From Myxocyprinus asiaticus (Eukaryota > Chordata > Actinopteri > Cypriniformes > Catostomidae): a stretch of 64,000 nt of DNA. The notes beneath the pieces were generated by a model that had not been told where the DNA came from, did not search any database, and was given only the letters and a program-made list of their open reading frames with translations. Both the position numbers and the translations under genes were made by a program. Below are positions 34,195-45,567 of the stretch, piece after piece (position 1 is the first letter of the stretch; every line of letters begins with the position of its first letter). Location: the NCBI RefSeq assembly GCF_019703515.2, contig NC_059373.1, forward strand, positions 13,932,281-13,996,280, written 5' to 3'.

Positions 34195-34330
34195 AGTTCA
34201 GCGTTGTGGCAGGAGGGACACAACGTCTCGTTCCCTCCATCAGGGAACAGAGGTTACGCAAGTAACCAGGACATTCCCTATCTGTCACTCACTCGACGTT
34301 GTGTCAATGTAGTGACACTAGGGGTCCCTA
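34195..34330. repeat. Internal complementary region of DIRS B
   Basis: Contains, back to back, copies of the element's two outer ends (TCTCGTTCCCTCCATCAGGG and CCCTATCTGTCACTCACTCG, joined near 34250). In DIRS elements this region is thought to template the joining of ends into a circle before integration. It also preserves terminal bases that the outer edges of B have lost. Confidence 0.8.
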
Positions 34331-35079
34331 TACGAAACGCCACAACTGGCTGAACTGTGTTACGTGAACTGGCGGTGTGTGATGGGCAGACCACTGTGTG
34401 CCTCGTAGCCAGCACACCAGGTCGACATGTAACCTCCCCCAACATAGTTATGAGTGTCGAACGGCCCTTTGGGGACAAGTCGACTACCCAAAAGATAGAG
34501 ACAGGCTAACCCAGTCGTGGCCTCTTTTCCCCTTCTTTTTTTCCACTCCCTAAAAAAGGGGGATTATCCGACTGGGCCACCAGGTCTAGTCGGGGGGTGT
34601 CCCTCCCAAGGGGAGGACACAGCGGAGACCACACCTCGCCCAAAGAGAGGGGGGGATATTTAAGTGGAAAAATACATCACATGGTCTTTCCGACCATGTG
34701 GAGAGTCTTCAAGGTAGATCCTACCCAATGGGGTAGGAGTTACTACAAACATGCAGACTGGGGCAGAGGGGCTCTGCCCAAGGAAGACACAGTTTGCCAA
34801 CAGGGAAACTAATTAGCAGAAGATATACATCGCATGGGGTTTGCCTTACAGGAAACCGCCACATGCGAAGCACCTACACCAGAACAGTTAGCTCTTGTTA
34901 GCACGTGTACTGGGCTGGCATCGAGTCTCTCCGAAAACTCGACTGCCACAGGGCTCGGAGGAAGTCAACCAGGGAACAAAGTTTGTGAACACTACTGGGA
35001 ATTAATAGCGCACGTCTTCAGCTCAAAAGAGGTGGAAGGCGCTATGTGCAAGCGATACACCCGGCCGGCTATCCTGGGC

Positions 35080-36356
35080 TTATCCGCTTGTATTGCGTGC
35101 CATTACCTGGGACAAAACCGGTTCCACCCGGAGGTTGTAGAACCTTGCAAAGGTGTTGGGTGTTGCCCAGCCTGCTGCTCTGCAAATGTCTGTTAGAGAG
35201 GCACCCCTGGCCAGGGCCCAGGAGGCCGCTACACCCCTGGTAGAATGGGTCCGTAGCCCTACCGGGGGCGGCATGTCCTGGGCGTGATATGCCATAGTTA
35301 TGGCGTCAATGAGCCAGTGGGCGATCCTCTGCTTGGAGACAGTGCTTCCTTTCCGCTGTGCACCAAAGCAGACAAAGAGCTGCTCAGAGATTCTAAAGCG
35401 CCATGTGCGATCCAAATAGATACGTAAAGCACACACCGGACACAGCAACGACAGGCCTGGGTCTGCCTCCTCCTGGGGCAGCGCTTGCAGGTTCACCACC
35501 TGGTCCCTAAAAGGGGTCGTGGGAACCTTGGGCACATAGCCCGCTCGGGGTCTCAGGATCACGTGAGAGTAGCCCGGGCTGAACTCCAGGCACGTTTCGC
35601 TGACAGAGACGCTTGCAGGTCTCCTACCCTCTTGATGGAAGTGAGCGCAGTCAGGAGGGCAGTCTTCAAGGAGAGTGCCTTAAGCTCAGCTGACTGCAAA
35701 GGCTCAAAGGGGGCTCTCTGTAGACCCTGAAGAACTACAGAGAGGTCCCATGAGGGAACGAGGCGCGGTCTGGAGGGATTCAGCCTCCTGGAGCCTCTTA
35801 GGAACCTGATGATCAGGTCGTGCTTCCCTAAGGACTTACCATCGACTGCGTTGTGGTGTGCTGTTATGGCGGCAACGTACACCTTCAAGGCGGAAGGTGA
35901 CAGCCTCCCTTCCAACCTCTCCTGCAGGAAGGAAAGCACTGATCCGACTGCGAATCTCTGGAGGTCTTCCCGTCGGGAAGAACACCACTTAGCGAACAGA
36001 TGCCACTTAAAGGCATACAGGCACCTCGTAGAGGGGGCCCTAGCCTGAGTGATTGTGTCTACCACCGTGGGTGGTAGACCGCTTAGGTTTTCTGCGTCCC
36101 ATCCAGGGGCCAGACATGGAGATTCCAGAGGTCTGGTCGCGGGTGCCAGATGGTGCCCCGTCCCTGAGAAAGAGGTCCTTCCTTCCTTCGCGAGGAGAGT
36201 GAGGTCCAAGAACCACGTCTGGGTGGGCCAGTAGGGTGCTACCAGGATGACGTGCTCCTCATCCTCCCTGACCTTGCACAGGGTCTGTGCAAGTAGGCTC
36301 ACTGGGGGAAAACGCATATTTGCACATTCCAGGGGGCCAGCTGTGTGCCAGCACAT
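35080..36356 (-). pseudogene. DIRS tyrosine recombinase, one frameshift
   Basis: This enzyme inserts the circular DIRS DNA by site-specific recombination. The N-terminal frame (35559-36356) has RAPSTRCLYAFKWHLFAKWC, SVLSFLQERLEGRLSPSALK and VYVAAITAHHNAV (SAM-like core-binding domain), and the first catalytic arginine in SIKRVGDLQA. A one-base shift at about 35608 moves the reading to the second frame (35080-35562). That frame continues with TTPFRDQVVNLQALPQEEAD, FVCFGAQRKGSTVSKQRIAH, the H-x-x-R box in HSTRGVAASWALARG, and the nucleophilic tyrosine in ARFYNLRVEP. All four catalytic positions seen are conserved. Only the frameshift is an obvious defect. Confidence 0.9.
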
Positions 36357-38169
36357 CTATGCCAAGGGGGGCCTCGGTCAGGGCGTAGCAGAGCGGGCAG
36401 TGGGAGGATTCTTGGGAGGCAAACAGGTCAAACTGTGCCCATCCGAATCGACTCCAAATCAGCTGGACCACCTGAGGGTGGAGTCTCCACTCTCCCCTGA
36501 GGGTAACCTGCCGTGACAGCATGTCTGCTGTAGTGTTGAGGTTGCCTGGAATGTGAGTGGCTCGCATCAACTTGAAGTGCTGCTGACTCCAGAGGAGGAG
36601 ACGGCGGGCGAGTTGTGACATACAACGAGAGCGCAGACCACCTTGGCGGTTGACATATGCTACCATTGCCGTGTTGTCTGTCCGAACTAATATGTACTTG
36701 CCCTGGATCAACGGCCGAAACCTCCACAGGGCGAGCAGAATTACCAACAACTCGAGGCAGTTGATGTGCCAATGCAGTCACGGGCCTGTCCACAGTTTTG
36801 GAGGTGTCCGTCGTGACCACGATGTGCCTGGAGACTAGTTCTAGGGGAACACCTGCCCGTAGAAACGAGAGGTCGGTCCAAGGGCTGAAAAGACGGTGAC
36901 AGACCGGCATGATGACCACGCGATGTGTCCCGTGGTGCCATGCCCATCTCAGGACTTGAGTCTGAAGCCAGTGCTGAAGCGGTCTCATATGCATCAACCC
37001 GAGCAGGGGGCTACCACTGAAGATGCCATATGCCCCAGGAGCCTCTGAAAAAGTTTCAGTGGAACCGCTGTTTTCTGTTTGAATGCCTTCAAACAGGCCA
37101 GCACTGACTGGGCGCGCTCGTTTGTGAGGCGTGCTGTCAAAGAGACTGAGTCCAGCTCCAAACCAAGGAAAGAGATGCTCTGAACCGGGAGGAGCTTGCT
37201 CTTTTCCCAGTTGACCCGAAGCCCTAGTCGGCTGAGGTGTGAGAGCACCAAGTCCCTGTGTGCACACAACATGTCCCGAGAGTGAGCTAGGATTAGCCAA
37301 TTGTCAAGATAGTTGAGAATGCGAATGCCCACCTCCCTTAATGGGGGAAGGGCTGCCTCTGCGACCTTCGTGAAGACGCAAAGAGACAGGGACAGGCCGA
37401 AAGGGAGGACCTTGTACTGATATGCCTGACCCTCGAATGCAAACTGCAGGAAGGGTCTGTGTCGAGGAAGGATCGAGACGTGGAAGTACGCGTCCTTCAG
37501 GTCTACCGCCGTGAACCAATCTTGATGCTGGACGCTTGCCAGAATGCGTTTTTGCGTCAGCATCTTGAACGGGAGTCTGTGTAAGGCCCGGTTCAGTACT
37601 CGCAGGTCCAAGATTGGCCGCAACCCACCGCCTTTTTCCGGTACAATGAAGTAAGGGCTGTAAAACCCCTTCTTCATCTCGGCCGGAGGGACAGGTTCTA
37701 TCGTACCCTTCCGTAGGAGGGTAGCTATCTCTGCGCGCAAGGTAGCAGCGTTTTTGTCCTTGACCAAGGTGAAATGGATACCGCTGAACCTGGGCGGGCA
37801 CCTGGCAAACTGAATCGTGTAGCCGAGTCGGACGGTCCGGATCAGCCATCGCGACGGATTGGAAAGTGCAAGCCATGCATCCAAGTTCCGCACAAGGGGG
37901 ACCAAGGGGACAACGTAGTCGGACATACCGGCAGGTGGGGCCTCGCGGCGGGGCGGAGCTTGAGGTGCCACATCACGTCGTGGCCGTGCTGAGTCAAGGG
38001 ACATCAAAGCACTTACCTGGCTCCTTGTGATCACCCCCGGAACAGCCTGGGACGGGGAGGAAGAGGCCTGCCCTTGTAACCCATGGAGACTGCCACATTG
38101 GGGGCAGCTGTGTGCCACAGCTGGGCGCTCAGGGGCGGGAAGACCACCGCTGGAGCGCCAATCCTGCAA
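36259..38169 (-). pseudogene. DIRS reverse transcriptase-RNase H
   Basis: The frame from 38169 to 36994 is open for 391 codons. It contains FARCPPRFSGIHFTLVKDKN, AEIATLLRKGTIEPVPPAEM, SPYFIVPEKGGGLRPILDLR, FTAVDLKDAYFHVSILPRHR, FGLSLSLCVFTKVAEAALPP and the active-site segment NYLDNWLILAH. YLDN replaces the YLDD seen in element A, a change at a catalytic aspartate. RNase H follows in shifted frames (HIVVTTDTSK, RTDNTAMVAYVNRQGG and THIPGNLNTTADMLSR near 36500-36700). It overlaps the recombinase start by about 100 bases. The long open frame suggests a fairly young copy, but the active-site change and shifts predict no activity. Confidence 0.9.
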
Positions 38170-38499
38170 GGAGAAACCCGTGGATGGTAGTCATGATGAT
38201 GACCGTGCACACCAGGCATGTGACCCAGGGAAGAAGGAGACCGCTCTTGGGTACCCGCTCTTGCTGAACTGTTGGGTACCGCAGCCACTTGGGCATGCGG
38301 AGAAATCAAACAAAAAGGCAACAAAAGATTCTCCACCCGGCCCTCCACCGGGGGATGGAGTGGTCTTCTTACCAGCTCCAGGTGAGTGGGTTTCTTCGTC
38401 CCTGGGTCGCCCGTCTCAGGGGCGTTTTGACAACCTCAGTGGGTTCTTAGCGGCCAACTGTGAGACGGGTGGCATCTGCCGGGCCGAAGGGGCGGGCTG

Positions 38500-39789
38500 C
38501 TACGGAGCCGGTGCAGTCATCGCAGGGGGATGCCCTTGGTGATGAGCAGATGGGGTGTGGGATCTTGAGCCGCGCCAGGGCAGGATATGCCAGATAGCCT
38601 CCGTCTGCTGCTTCACCACCGAGAACTGCTGGGCAAAGTCCTCGACGGTGTCACCGAATAGGCCAGCCTGGGAAATGGGGGCAGCAAGGAACCGTGTCTT
38701 GTCAGCCTCACCCATCTCGACCAGGTTGAGCCAAAGGTGGCACTCCTGGACCAGTAATGTGGCCATCATCCGCCCGAAAAACCGTGCCGTGACCTTCGTC
38801 GATCGGAGAGTGAGGTCGGTCGCCGAGTGCAGTTCCTGCATCAAATCTGTGACGGAACTACCCTCGTGCAGTTCTTTCAATGCCCTGGCTTGGTGGACCT
38901 GCAGGAGAGCCATGGTGTGCAGGGCAGAGGCAGCTTGTCCAGCAGCTCTGTAGGCTTTAGCCGTCAGGGACGATGTGAACCTACAGGGCTTGGAAGGGAG
39001 CTTAGGGCGTCCACGCCAGGTGGCGGCGCTCTGCGGGCATAGGTGCACCGCGAGCACCTTATCCACCGGGGGAATCACCGTATAGCCCCTGGCCGCCCTG
39101 CCATCGAGGGTAGTGAGGGCGGGGGAACTGCAGAATCGGGGCTGGACAGTAAAAGGTGCCTCCCACGATTTCGTCAGCTCCTCGTGCACTTCCGGGAAGA
39201 AAGGTACTGGAGCGGGGCGTGGCTACTTTGAGCGGCGCCGTGAGCCCAGGAACCAATCATCGAGCCGTGAGGGTTCAGGGGAGAGCAGAGGGTTCCACTC
39301 TAACCTGACACTCGTGGCCGCCCGGGAAAGCATGTCTGTCATTTCTGCATCAGCCTGTGACTGAGCAATCATCCCCGAGGGGGGGAGCCCATCTGAGGCT
39401 TCTGTGTCCGACTGGACAAGCCCGCTCGAGAGCTCATCATCTTTGCAGGCTCCGAACAAGAGGCCAGGACTCTTGGACTCCAAAACAAGAAGCCAGGACC
39501 CAGCAGACTCATCCGGAAGCCCAACTGGGGCAGACGAGCGTGCTGGGGAATGGGAGGTCCGCGGGGGGATCCCCGGCGGAGGCGATCCCATTGGGGTCCC
39601 CAAATCGCCCCCAGTGCTAGCCGCACTGGCCTCATACCCGTAGGCAGAAGGACCGAGGCGGGGATCCGCTGGGGTGGCTTGCTTTCTTACGAAAGCAAGC
39701 CGCGACCGCAACATTGCCATGGTCATGTTCTCGCAGTGAGAACATGAACCATCCACGAACGCTGCCTCCGTGTGGTCGCGCCCAGACAA
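38500..39789 (-). pseudogene. DIRS Gag-like protein, broken
   Basis: The N-terminal frame (39223-39789) shows AAFVDGSCSHCENMTMAMLR and FVRKQATPADPRLGPSAYG, then a proline/serine-rich linker. The second frame (38500-39189) shows CRFTSSLTAKAYRAAGQAAS, HQARALKELHEGSSVTDLMQ, LLVQECHLWLNLVEMGEADK and AGLFGDTVEDFAQQFSVVKQ, as in element A. The switch of frame at about 39200 and a stop make it non-functional as one protein, unless the element uses two Gag frames, which the parallel break in A leaves open. Confidence 0.75.
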
Positions 39790-40124
39790 GAAAGACAGCG
39801 ATCACGACCATCCGAAGTTGAGAGATATCGACCACAACCAGGAATAACACACAATCAGAAAGGCATCTTTAAAAAGACGCGTCTTTAAAAAGACGTTCCG
39901 TGTGTGCCGCTCTTTTAGAGAAATATACTCTTTTAGAGAAGTAAACTCTTTCAGAAAATATACACTCTTTTTTCTGCTGAAGTGCCCAGGGGCGTTCGAT
40001 GCAGTGCACCAGTGCAGAGGAGGGAGAAGCCGCTGAAATGCGCTGTCAGATCCAGCAGAGGTGAATGAACAGTAGTAGTTCAGCTCAGTGAGCGTGACCG
40101 TTCAGCTCCGAGGAGAAAATCTGA

Positions 40125-40293
40125 ATGAGTGGTTGCATACCAGCTCCTTTTATACCTGTATGTCCGGGGGAGTGGCATACAAATACCACTCGCCAATTTT
40201 CAATGGCCTTTTATCAAAGACCAGAGGTGTCTTGAGCTCCCAAGAGTGACCCCTAGTGTCACTATATCGACACAACATCGAGTGAGTGACAGA
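40125..40293. repeat. Right inverted terminal repeat of DIRS B (promoter end)
   Basis: Reverse complement of the left repeat. Read on the minus strand it places the CCAAT palindrome, the octamer region and TATAAAAG just upstream of the Gag start, so it is the probable promoter. The last bases (ACAGAGAAATGG) diverge from the expected ACAGATAGGGAA. Confidence 0.88.
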
Positions 40294-42010
40294 GAAATGG
40301 TATCTGTGAAGGATTTCAGTCAGGATTTAGGCCCCACCATAGTACAGAGACTGCACTTATCAGAGTTACTTGCTCTTATCATCTGATCACGGCTGCATTT
40401 CTCTTCTATTGCTTTTAGATCTTAGTGCACCATATATCATGAAATTATCTTAGATAGGCTTGAGAACTACAGTATGTTGGCATTTGTGGACAGGCATTAG
40501 CTTGGTTTAGGTCCTATTTATCCTACTGCTACCACTTTGTCTGTGTAAACGAGGAATTGTCGGACCAAGCAAAAGTTAAGTATGGAGTGCCACAAGGATC
40601 CGTTTTAGGGCCTCTACTTTTCTCATTATATGATTCCCCTGTGAGACATTATCAGGAATTGTGGAATTAGTTTTCACTGTTACACCTACGATACCCAACT
40701 TTTTATTTCCACAAAACTCTGTGAAATTTCCCAATTCTCTAAGTTAGTGAGTGTATAAATGATATGAAAGATTGACTGGCTTGAATTTTCCTTCTACTCA
40801 ATTCTGACAAAACAGAGATATGAATTATTGGACCAAAGACCTCTAAATATGAGCTGCTAAAATATAATTTGACTCTCGAAGGATGTACTGTTATGTCATC
40901 TTCTGCAGCAAAGAACTTGGGTGTTATATTTGATAGCAATCTGTCCTTTGAAAATCACATTTCCAATGAACGACACATGCTCTCTGTTTCTGATGCCGAA
41001 AAACTAATTCATGCGTTCATGACCTCAAGACTAGATTATTGTAATGCATTACTAGGAGAATGTCCTGCAGGTTCAATAAATAAACTTCAATTGGTTCAAA
41101 AGGCAAGAAATATGATCATATCAGTCCCATTTTATCGTTGCTTCACTGGCTACCTGTTAAGTTTCGTTTTAATTTCAAAATTCCATTAATTACCTACAAA
41201 GCTTTGAATAGTCTAGCTCCTCAATACTTAAGCAACCTTCTATTGCGCTATAATCCATCCCGTTCACTACTATTGTAAAAGTTCAGCCTGTTAATAATAC
41301 CTAGAATAACAAATTCCACAAAAGGAGGTATATCCTTTTCCTATTTGGCTCCTAAACTATGGAATAGCCTTCTTAGCAGTGAATGGGACTCAGACACACT
41401 CTCTCAGTTTAAGTTTTAACTAAAGATTCATCTCTTCAGCCGGGCATACACCTAATTTATCCCTCAACTCATAGTTATGCTGCTTTAGTTAGGTCTGCAT
41501 AGAACCAGAAACACTCATATTTTATAACTCTGCAATAACGTGATTGTCATCTATGCTAATATTTTACTATTTGTTTCCCCGTCTCAACCATAGCCATAGC
41601 TTGCCAGATATTGCTCCGGTCCTGCCCGATGTCATACTCCCACCGCTAAGTGTCGCTGAGTGATGACTACTAACTGCAGGCTATGCTAGCCAGACATCAC
41701 TTCAGTCTACTACGATGAACTTCACAGAGGATAAACTTCTGTCAACTCCAACCGCAAAACATGGGATACTTCACTGGTCACTGCCTGAACCTTGGACTTA
41801 GGATGGACTTCACTGGAAATGAACTGCCTCAAGCTTCCAGCCACACTGCAATAGCCCTCACTGACTGTTACTTCTATTGTCAAAGGATGGACTACACTCT
41901 CTCTTAAAATGGAATACATAGACAATAAATTAATTGCCAACTAAAGACTTCATCAGCCAAATAACAAAAAACAATGCATCTACTTGCAATTTCACAGACA
42001 ATTCAGGAAG
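40294..42010 (+). pseudogene. L2-like LINE reverse transcriptase and 3' region, part 2 of 2
   Basis: Resumes with FQSGFRP and a degraded [21 protein letters not shown] region (written across stops), then SSAAKNLGVIFDSNLSFENH, LIHAFMTSRLDYCNALLGEC, and KLQLVQKARNMIISVPF, the thumb end of L2-type reverse transcriptase. Further frames give NTLSQFK-like and LKIHLFSRAYT, the C-terminal phrase. A 3' untranslated stretch follows to about 42010. Relative to intact relatives, the first part of the reverse transcriptase is missing at the DIRS insertion site, suggesting a deletion at integration. Confidence 0.78.
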
Positions 42011-43871
42011 GACTTCAAAGACTTTTTCATTAATCTTACAGTTCATACAAAATCCTTTAGTTTAAACATTGGCCACCAACATGTACTCAGTTTACTAATT
42101 TAAACCATGACCTGTATTACACATAGTTAATTAATTTTGGTATGACATTCTTGTTTTTTAGCCAGTGTGGAACTATATATAGTATATATATAAATTAAGG
42201 CACAATCTACAGTCATGTTTTTTTATCAAACCGCACAATGAAGATTATGAGACATTAGATATTACAGCTTCAAATTTCCAAGACTTTCAACCGAATTTTG
42301 AGAGCAAGTTTTCTTGATACAGTATGCTGTATCAACAAACCACACTCTGCAATTCTGACGACATATGTATGGCATGAGTCAGAAGTTTAGCTGAAATCAG
42401 TCTATGCTGCAAAATTCCAGCTACTGCCTCAGGTGGCTGAAGCGTGAACTTCCACAGAGTGGTGCAAAAAGTGAGTTATTTTTAGTTGTAAATTATATAA
42501 TACAGTCAACAGGAATGCATATTTATATACACCATAACACAATCCCCAACCCTAAACCTAACTATCAGTTGCAACCTCAGAATCGCACTCTACGTTGATT
42601 GTGTAAGCGTGACTACTTCCTGATTTTGATGGGAAGGTCAAATGTCAGCACATTGCCCACATATTGCCTTCCATCTCTGCTCAAAGATTTTTCTTTGTAC
42701 CTCAAACAAAGACACCTGAGATACCACTCCTACCCAAAGAGGAGAGAGAAGGCTAGAAAGAGAAAGAAAAAGACAGATAAAATATGCTTTTGGCACTTTA
42801 CCGTGTCACTTTACATGATACATACACTAATACACTAATACATATTTATAATCTCTTCGCTTTTCCTTTCTTTATAGAAAAACTTTACATCAGGACATCT
42901 TTAGAACTGAGTCCACAAGAGCCAAGACATCACAGGGTATTCTCTTGAAAAGTTTGAGGCTGAAGTTTGAAACATTAATAATGGTTATTTCTACAGTGAA
43001 TATTTGGTGTATTTCTGCGTAGTAGGCCGACTGACAGTCCTCTCAGCTGACTTGATGAATGTGTGGAAATAGGGAGAGGCTATTTACTACAGGCGTCTGA
43101 GACATCACCAGCTTTCAAATCAGTACTGTGGAAATCACGGCCCTCTAACCCACAAACGATAATTTAAACATCACTTAACAAAAGTTACAACCGGAAAAGG
43201 CTGCATGTGTTGGAGAGTGGGCATGCACTGTGTGTGTGTGGCTCACTATTTTGGCCATTAATAAGCCTATTACTTTCCAGTCACCATTAATATTAGATGC
43301 TTGAGATTCTCCCTCAGAGAACCTGTATGAGCAAACATATCATTAGATCATCGTAAACCATCAGAAAGTCCAAATCAAATAACAACAGGGCCAATCAGAT
43401 GGTGTCTCCTACAGATTTAATGGTAATCATTCCCATTGTATCAGCTTATCAAATCTTCAGACATGGGTCCCTCCTACATTTTCTATGAATCAAAAGATGG
43501 TACTCTTTTTGTCTTCTGGCCCAAAACAACAAGTGCCGAATTCTTCAGACTTTTGAGAAATTTGAGAAACCCTTGTTTTCATCTTCTCATGGTAATTTAT
43601 TCATAATTCTCGTGTCTGACATGTCGCTTTGAGAGTTGGTGTTGCGACGTGTCCCTGAGGCTTTAATTAGAGTCTTCATTCAGAACTTCTGTGGAACCCT
43701 GAGGGAGGGCAGTATTAGAATTTCAAATGTTGAAACGTCACCCCTTCACCTACCGCACAATTGTTGCCCAATTAAGACAGTGGGACCATTATAGGAAATG
43801 GGGATTCTGCACCTGTGAGGAATTATATTTATGCTTTTAAATGCTTATTCAGCAGACAGCTGTTGCTGATA
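42011..43871. other. Non-coding stretch, nothing recognised
   Basis: No gene or clear repeat family. The phrase CCCAACCCTAAACCTAAC near 42547 is a short CCCTAA-like motif, far too short for a telomeric array. Otherwise unremarkable. Confidence 0.4.
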
Positions 43872-44180
43872 TTAAAAGGAATATCCCGGGTTCTGTACCA
43901 GTTCAATCGACTATATTTATGTTATGTTGGTTATACCAAAAAAATTTTAAAATGGCATCATTTTTCTTTAAATCTTTTTTAAAAAGAGACAAAAATCAAG
44001 GTGACAGTGAAGCACTTACAATGGAAGGGAATGGGGCCAATTCTTGTCAGAAATGTCAGAAATGTGAAGCTTATTGTAACAGTTCGGGAAAGCAGGATGC
44101 GGGGACTGGAGTAACAAACAACAAAACTTTACAAAAACAAAACACAGCAACATAAACACACACACAGAGCGGTGTCTCTC

Positions 44181-44183
<3 letters not shown>

Positions 44184-44235
<52 letters not shown>
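44184..44235. repeat. (CT)n microsatellite within the solo LTR
   Basis: About 26 CT units. Open frames reading alternating Arg-Glu across it are artefacts. Confidence 0.95.
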
Positions 44236-44240
<5 letters not shown>

Positions 44241-44410
44241 CCCCAGCTCTTCCCTTATCTCTCTCTCACTGATTAGACAACTCACTGCCGGGTGTGTATC
44301 CTCACGGCCCGGACATGCCCTCCTCATCACACTCCTCCACCACCCGATTCAGGTCAGGGCGCCATCCGGACTGGCTTACTCGCCCCTCACTGGAACGCGA
44401 GACCAGTGTG

Positions 44411-45104
44411 CAGTGTTGGGGAGTAACAGAATACATGTAACGGGATTACGTATTTAAAATACAAAATATAAGTAACTGTATTCCACTACAGTTACAATTT
44501 AAATCATTGGTAATTAGAATACAGTTACATTCAAAAAGTATTTTGATTACTAAAGAGATTACTTTGCATTTTATTGTCATTTGTTTCATTTAATATTTAG
44601 TCCTTTCAGATGGAAAACATTTATACATACAAATGATGCGATTCAAAGTGCATTTGAACAGCGATGAAACACTTTCTTATGATGTATGAGCAGACAGAGA
44701 AGTAAGTTTGAAGTTTGGAGCAGAAGAAACAGAAATAAACCTTGTGTAAATTTTCAGCTTTACGCTAAGCTAAAATGCTATTTCTAGCCATTTTACATGC
44801 ACATTACCAGCCACAATCATATTTTTTTATCAAGTAAATTCACGTTAGATCATACTTTAGGCAAAAATCTTATTCTTGATAATAATTTTTGTATTGTTTT
44901 CCTGTAAAAATATCTAAAAATCCTTATGACAAGATCAATTTGATTTATTTTTTTTATATTTATTTTGTAAAAAATAAAGTAAAAAATCTACCAGTGCTGA
45001 AGAAGTAATCCAAAGTATTTACAATACGTTACAAATGACATTTTACAGCATGTATTCTGTAATCTGTAGTGGAATACATTTCAAAAGTAACCCTCCCAAC
45101 CCTG
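44411..45104. mobile_element. Non-autonomous hAT-type element nested in the solo LTR
   Basis: The left end CAGTGTTGGGGAGTAACAGA and right end (reverse complement CAGGGTTGGGAGGGTTAC) are inverted. The flanking octamers CCAGTGTG (44403-44410) and CCGGTGTG (45105-45112) differ at one base. It is 694 bases with no coding region. Its edges (GTAACGGGATTACG and TGTAATCTG) are typical of a widespread fish family. Internally it contains a further fragment with TTGTTTTCCTGTAAAAATATC. Confidence 0.85.
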
Positions 45105-45567
45105 CCGGTGTGGCACACAGGTGAAACTCATTCACCATTTATCTTCCCGGCCTTGCTCTGCCCTGACGCCGCTCGGCCCCGCCCTGCTCGCCACACTTAT
45201 AACATTTCTTTTGTTAAAACTCATGTATTATTTGAGCTGTCAAGTTGTTTAAATCATTGTATACTCCACTGGAATAATAGGGTTTACAGCGTAACGTCAT
45301 TGGATATAACTTTACACAGAAAAGGTTAGTAAACGATTTCATTACACTAAAATCATGTTAACATGCATAATGTTTATATCTTGTAGCTATATAATTTTAA
45401 AACAGTGACTATTTTAACATTTACAGATTGGCTCCATTCACTTCTATTGTAAGTGCCTCATTGTAACTCAGAAAAAGAGGGACCAGTCAAAATGTATTTT
45501 TGTGGTAATCAACATTATGCCACAAATGCTGTCGATCGAGCTTAGCTTGTATTGAATATTCCTTTAA

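Larger units (their letters stand above)
33979..40293 (-). mobile_element. DIRS-type retrotransposon B, nearly complete
   Basis: A 6.3 kb element with inverted terminal repeats (33979-34140 and 40125-40293) and an internal complementary region (34195-34330). From right to left it carries Gag, reverse transcriptase, RNase H and tyrosine recombinase. It has no LTRs and no integrase. It sits in the middle of an L2-like LINE. Both outermost edges lack bases that the internal complementary region predicts. Coding damage: a changed RT active site, one frameshift in the recombinase, and breaks in Gag. No methyltransferase domain was recognised between RNase H and recombinase. Confidence 0.92.
44075..45195 (-). 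mobile_element. Solo LTR with 5-bp target duplication
   Basis: On the minus strand it starts TGTGGCGAGCAGGGCGGGGC and ends GAACTGTTACA. Both sides carry CTTAT (44070-44074 and 45196-45200). TG...CA termini with a 5-base duplication are typical of LTR retrotransposons, and no internal coding region is present, so recombination left a single LTR. Without the nested hAT element it is about 419 bases. The start and end resemble the solo LTR at 62249-62501. Confidence 0.85.
43872..45567. mobile_element. Palindromic non-autonomous repeat (copy 3), interrupted twice
   Basis: Starts TTAAAAGGAATATCCCGGG, ends GAATATTCCTTTAA, with inverted phrases such as CACTTACAATGGAAGGGAAT on the left and GGCTCCATTCACTTCTATTG on the right. 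The interior from 44075 to 45195 is foreign (solo LTR with a hAT element inside). Reading across restores the expected sequence GAAGCTTATAACATTTC. Non-coding. Confidence 0.8.

Noticed and set aside
34834..35730. Plus-strand open frames opposite the DIRS B recombinase
   Set aside because: Antisense shadows of the recombinase and its untranslated end. The same holds for minus-strand frames at 47991-48862 in element C.
42540..42575. Internal telomeric repeat
   Set aside because: Only one or two CCCTAA-like units are present, common by chance in fish DNA.
44016..44330. 104-codon frame with alternating Arg-Glu
   Set aside because: Produced by the CT microsatellite read on the minus strand.
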